Below the pieces are notes generated by a model that was not told the origin of the DNA, did no database searches, and saw only the letters and a program-made list of their open reading frames with translations. Of a stretch of 44,074 bases of DNA, positions 41,664 to 44,074 are shown in pieces (the stretch's first letter is position 1; each line of letters opens with the position of its first letter). The stretch spans positions 1 through 44,074 of the forward strand of contig CANFEY010000041.1 of assembly GCA_947446025.1 (NCBI GenBank), given 5' to 3'. A program made the translations under genes and the position numbers. The stretch comes from Bryobacterales bacterium. Lineage in GTDB: Bacteria > Acidobacteriota > Terriglobia > Bryobacterales > Bryobacteraceae.

Positions 41664-43904
41664 TCAACGGTCCGCCCATTTCAGTAAAGTGTTGCAAGGA
41701 CGATTCAAAGGGTTGTCGAAATGATTGCTACTGACGCGCACGGCGATCCCCAACCGGCCGGTGGACTTGGGCTGGTACTCATGGGAAAAGATCCAGCCTG
41801 AACTATTCCGGCCCGAAGAGCCCAGCAACACGACCTCTGGATTGTCCAGCGCGCCGGTGGCCCCTACCCGGCCTACCAAGGCCTCCACGCGGACGTCACT
41901 CGGTTCCAGGCCGGCCAAGTCGAGCTCGGCCTGCAGTGGAACTGCCGCCCCGGTGGAGATGCCCGGCGTGCCGACGGCGCAGGATAGGAATTTGACGTTA
42001 GGCCAAGCCTCGGCAACGGTGCGGCTCCAGCGGACGCGCTCGCGTGAGGGTTCAAAGCGGTGCTCCAGCAACGTGGAATAGGCAGCGTGGGCCGGCGAAT
42101 AGAGATTGTCGCGATACTCGGCGATCATGCGTTCGCAATTGAAATGCCCGCTGAGGTGCTTGAGCGATTGCTTGACGCGCTGCATCCATTCGGAGGGCAT
42201 GCCGTCTTCCCTGCCCTCATAGAAGAGCGGGACAATTTCGTTTTCCAGCAGCGAGTAGAGACTGGACGCGTGCGAATCATCGCGATCAGGTGAATAAATG
42301 TCGCGGCCTCCGATGGACCAGCCCCCGGATTTTTCCGCCGCTTCATCGAACCAGCCATCGGGGATACTGAGGTTGAGCACGCCGTTCATGCCGGCCTTCA
42401 TGCCGCTGGTGCCGCAGGCTTCTTCACCGCGCCGCGGAGTGTTGAGCCACACATCCACTCCGCCCACGAGTTCGCGCGCCACCTGCATACCGTAGTCTTC
42501 CACGAAGATCACGCGGTGCCGGATGGAAGGATCGGCGGCGTAGTGAATGATGTCGCGGATGAGCGTCTTGCCGGGGATGTCCTGGGGATGCGCTTTGCCG
42601 GCGATGAGCAATTGCACTGGGCGGTTCACGCTGGTGAGCAGGCGCTTGAGCCGTTCCAGATCGCGGAAAATCAAGGTGGCGCGCTTGTACGTAGCAAAGC
42701 GGCGGGCAAAACCGATGGTCAGCGCCTCGGGGTCGAGCGCTTCGGACAAGGCGCGGATCTCCGACGCGGGAGCTTGACGCGCCGAGGCGTATTCGATGGC
42801 GCGTTCCCGGATAAATGTCACCAGTCTGCGTTTGCGGCGGCGGTGGGCCTCCCACAACTCCACGGGCGGAATGTCGTTGATCTGGTCCCACACCTTGGCG
42901 TTGGCGTGGCCTTCGCGCCAATCCGGTTCCAGATACTGGTCGTAGAGGACGGCGAGATCGCCGTTGATCCAGGTGGGCAAGTGGACGCCGTTGGTGACCG
43001 AAGTGATGGGCACTTCACGGTCCGGCAGACCGGGCCACAGGTTTTCCCACATCTTTTGCGATACGTCGCGGTGCAGCACGCTCACGGCATTGCAGGACGC
43101 CGAGGCGCGGAGCGCGCAGACGGCCATGGAGAAGGGCTCTTGCTCATCGTTGCCGCGATGCCGGCCCAGCGCCACTAGATCTTCAAAGCGGATACCGGAC
43201 TGGCGGCAATACTCATCGAAGTATTCGCGCATCAGTCCGCCGTCGAACAAGTCGATGCCGGCGGGCACGGGAGTGTGGGTGGTGAAGACGTTGTTGCTGC
43301 GCGAGGCTTCCAGGGCCTCTTCGTACGCCAGCCCCTGTTCGGCCATCAGAACGCGGATGCGCTCAATGGCAAGAAACGCGGAGTGGCCTTCGTTCATGTG
43401 ATACACGGTGGGCTGCAGGCCCAGTTCGCGGAGCGCGCGCAGGCCGCCGATGCCCAGCACGATTTCCTGGGAAATGCGCTTATGCAGGCCTCCGGCATAA
43501 AGCTGACCGGTGATATCGCGATGTTCGGGGTCGGTGTTCTGAGGAATGTTCGTATCCAGCAGGTACAGCTTCACACGGCCCACATCGATGCGCCACACCT
43601 TAACGAAGACAGTGGCCGCGCCCAGCAGGACACTGACGACCAACTCGCTGCCATCGAGCCGCAGAGCCGGTGAAATGGGGAGCGAGTAGAAATCGTTGAC
43701 GGGCGAGCCTTCCTGCTGCCAGCCATCGCTGTCAAAGGATTGGCTCATGTAGCCGCGCTGATACAGCAGCCCGATCCCCGCCAGCGGCAGAGACAGATCG
43801 CTGGAGGCTTTCAGATGGTCGCCGGAGAGCACGCCCAGGCCGCCGGAGTAAATCGGCATGCAGTCGAGCAGGCCGTACTCCATCGAAAAATAGGCCACCA
43901 GCAT
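41664..43904 (-). CDS. glgP: Alpha-glucan (glycogen/maltodextrin) phosphorylase
   Basis: This GT35 enzyme releases glucose-1-phosphate from glycogen or maltodextrins using pyridoxal phosphate. It contains AYFSMEYGL then PIYSGGLGVLSGDHLKSASDL-like sequence, HMNEGHSAFLAIE, VFTTHTPVPAGIDLF, RRFATYKRATLI and the PLP lysine in EEACGTSGMKAGMNG. The C-terminal beta domain ends PCNTLLKWA as in the bacterial alpha-glucan family. It begins directly at AYFSMEYG, whereas archetypal members have about 100 more N-terminal residues (DUF3417). The 5' end may therefore be lost. malQ at 20830 acts in the same pathway. Confidence 0.92.
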   Translation of the reverse strand: MLVAYFSMEYGLLDCMPIYSGGLGVLSGDHLKASSDLSLPLAGIGLLYQRGYMSQSFDSDGWQQEGSPVNDFYSLPISPALRLDGSELVVSVLLGAATVFVKVWRIDVGRVKLYLLDTNIPQNTDPEHRDITGQLYAGGLHKRISQEIVLGIGGLRALRELGLQPTVYHMNEGHSAFLAIERIRVLMAEQGLAYEEALEASRSNNVFTTHTPVPAGIDLFDGGLMREYFDEYCRQSGIRFEDLVALGRHRGNDEQEPFSMAVCALRASASCNAVSVLHRDVSQKMWENLWPGLPDREVPITSVTNGVHLPTWINGDLAVLYDQYLEPDWREGHANAKVWDQINDIPPVELWEAHRRRKRRLVTFIRERAIEYASARQAPASEIRALSEALDPEALTIGFARRFATYKRATLIFRDLERLKRLLTSVNRPVQLLIAGKAHPQDIPGKTLIRDIIHYAADPSIRHRVIFVEDYGMQVARELVGGVDVWLNTPRRGEEACGTSGMKAGMNGVLNLSIPDGWFDEAAEKSGGWSIGGRDIYSPDRDDSHASSLYSLLENEIVPLFYEGREDGMPSEWMQRVKQSLKHLSGHFNCERMIAEYRDNLYSPAHAAYSTLLEHRFEPSRERVRWSRTVAEAWPNVKFLSCAVGTPGISTGAAVPLQAELDLAGLEPSDVRVEALVGRVGATGALDNPEVVLLGSSGRNSSGWIFSHEYQPKSTGRLGIAVRVSSNHFDNPLNRPCNTLLKWADR

Positions 43905-43968
43905 CGAGGACGCAGAGGTGGACTTAAGATCAGTAGTGTCCGGCTAACGCGCGACACGCCGACGGCAA

Positions 43969-44074
43969 CTAACTGAAGAGTAGGCGGTTGAGGCCTCTTT
44001 TGAGTTGCCGCGATTTGAAATACCAGAAGACGAAACACGAGGCTGACACCATGAGGGATGAACCTTGGCCGCAC
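43969..44074 (-). CDS. Possible 3' end of a gene running off the window edge
   Basis: Thirty-four codons are open from the edge to TAG 43969-43971. They read as a hydrophobic segment (SLMVSASCFVFWYF) and a basic tail (KSRQLKRGLNRLL), like the C-terminus of a membrane protein. No family can be named from so little. Between it and glgP, 43905-43968 holds no gene. Confidence 0.3.
   Translation of the reverse strand, partial: CGQGSSLMVSASCFVFWYFKSRQLKRGLNRLLFS

Noticed and set aside
42516-43178. 220-codon plus-strand frame inside glgP
   Set aside because: It is antisense to conserved phosphorylase motifs and has no start signal or family.

Overview
The window looks like chromosome from an Acidobacteriota member, most likely the Bryobacterales/Solibacter lineage. 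Pointers to this are a TIGR03435-family secreted protein, a large DUF1587/1592-type cytochrome, a Ser/Thr kinase fused to a TolB-like propeller, a conserved acidobacterial START-like protein, and high-GC coding DNA throughout. This assignment rests on family recognition by eye; no search was run. No rRNA, tRNA, CRISPR array or intact insertion sequence was found.

Layout. 1-140: non-coding DNA with a short direct repeat. 141-4815: an overlapping three-gene unit made of a GltD-like flavoprotein with ferredoxin domains plus korA and korB (2-oxoacid:ferredoxin oxidoreductase). 4957-10752: a co-directional run of hydroxyacid-oxoacid transhydrogenase, mmsA, rmuC, proline dehydrogenase and a ribBA with a degenerate second half. 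10775-16755: a DUF1592 cytochrome, two different HEAT-type DNA alkylation repair proteins, a CDP-alcohol phosphotransferase plus GtrA pair, and a START-like gene broken by an in-frame amber codon. 16953-20224: a small membrane protein and a seven-bladed propeller/phosphoesterase gene broken by a frameshift. 20227-25867: a solitary nuoB divergent from malQ, then DUF2203, a doubled DUF507 protein, a GT39-like membrane protein and a lipoprotein. 25876-32477: a hydrolase, a conserved acidobacterial hypothetical, the kinase (frameshifted in a C run), a coiled-coil protein, rarD and a secreted protein. 32596-36369: an RRM protein, an ABC exporter pair and a nitrilase-family enzyme. 36449-44074: a TIGR03435 protein, a Gly-rich secreted peptide, a flavin reductase, a secreted hypothetical, a bestrophin, ychF, a Cys-rich protein, an N-terminally short glgP and an edge fragment.

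Functional themes. The first 9.6 kb converge on 2-oxoglutarate. KorAB would oxidise it, the GltD-like protein could pass the electrons to NAD(P), the transhydrogenase would use it as hydride acceptor, MmsA handles semialdehydes, and proline dehydrogenase feeds glutamate and hence 2-oxoglutarate. The grouping is seen in the sequence; a joint pathway is inference.

Two patterns cut across the window. First, about a dozen genes have a TANNNT-like -10 hexamer ending only 4-8 nt before the start codon, usually without a ribosome binding site, which points to leaderless transcription. Second, three genes carry one-base lesions (one amber, two single-base frameshifts) and one has ACG at the expected start codon, so part of the sequence is either decaying or carries assembly errors.
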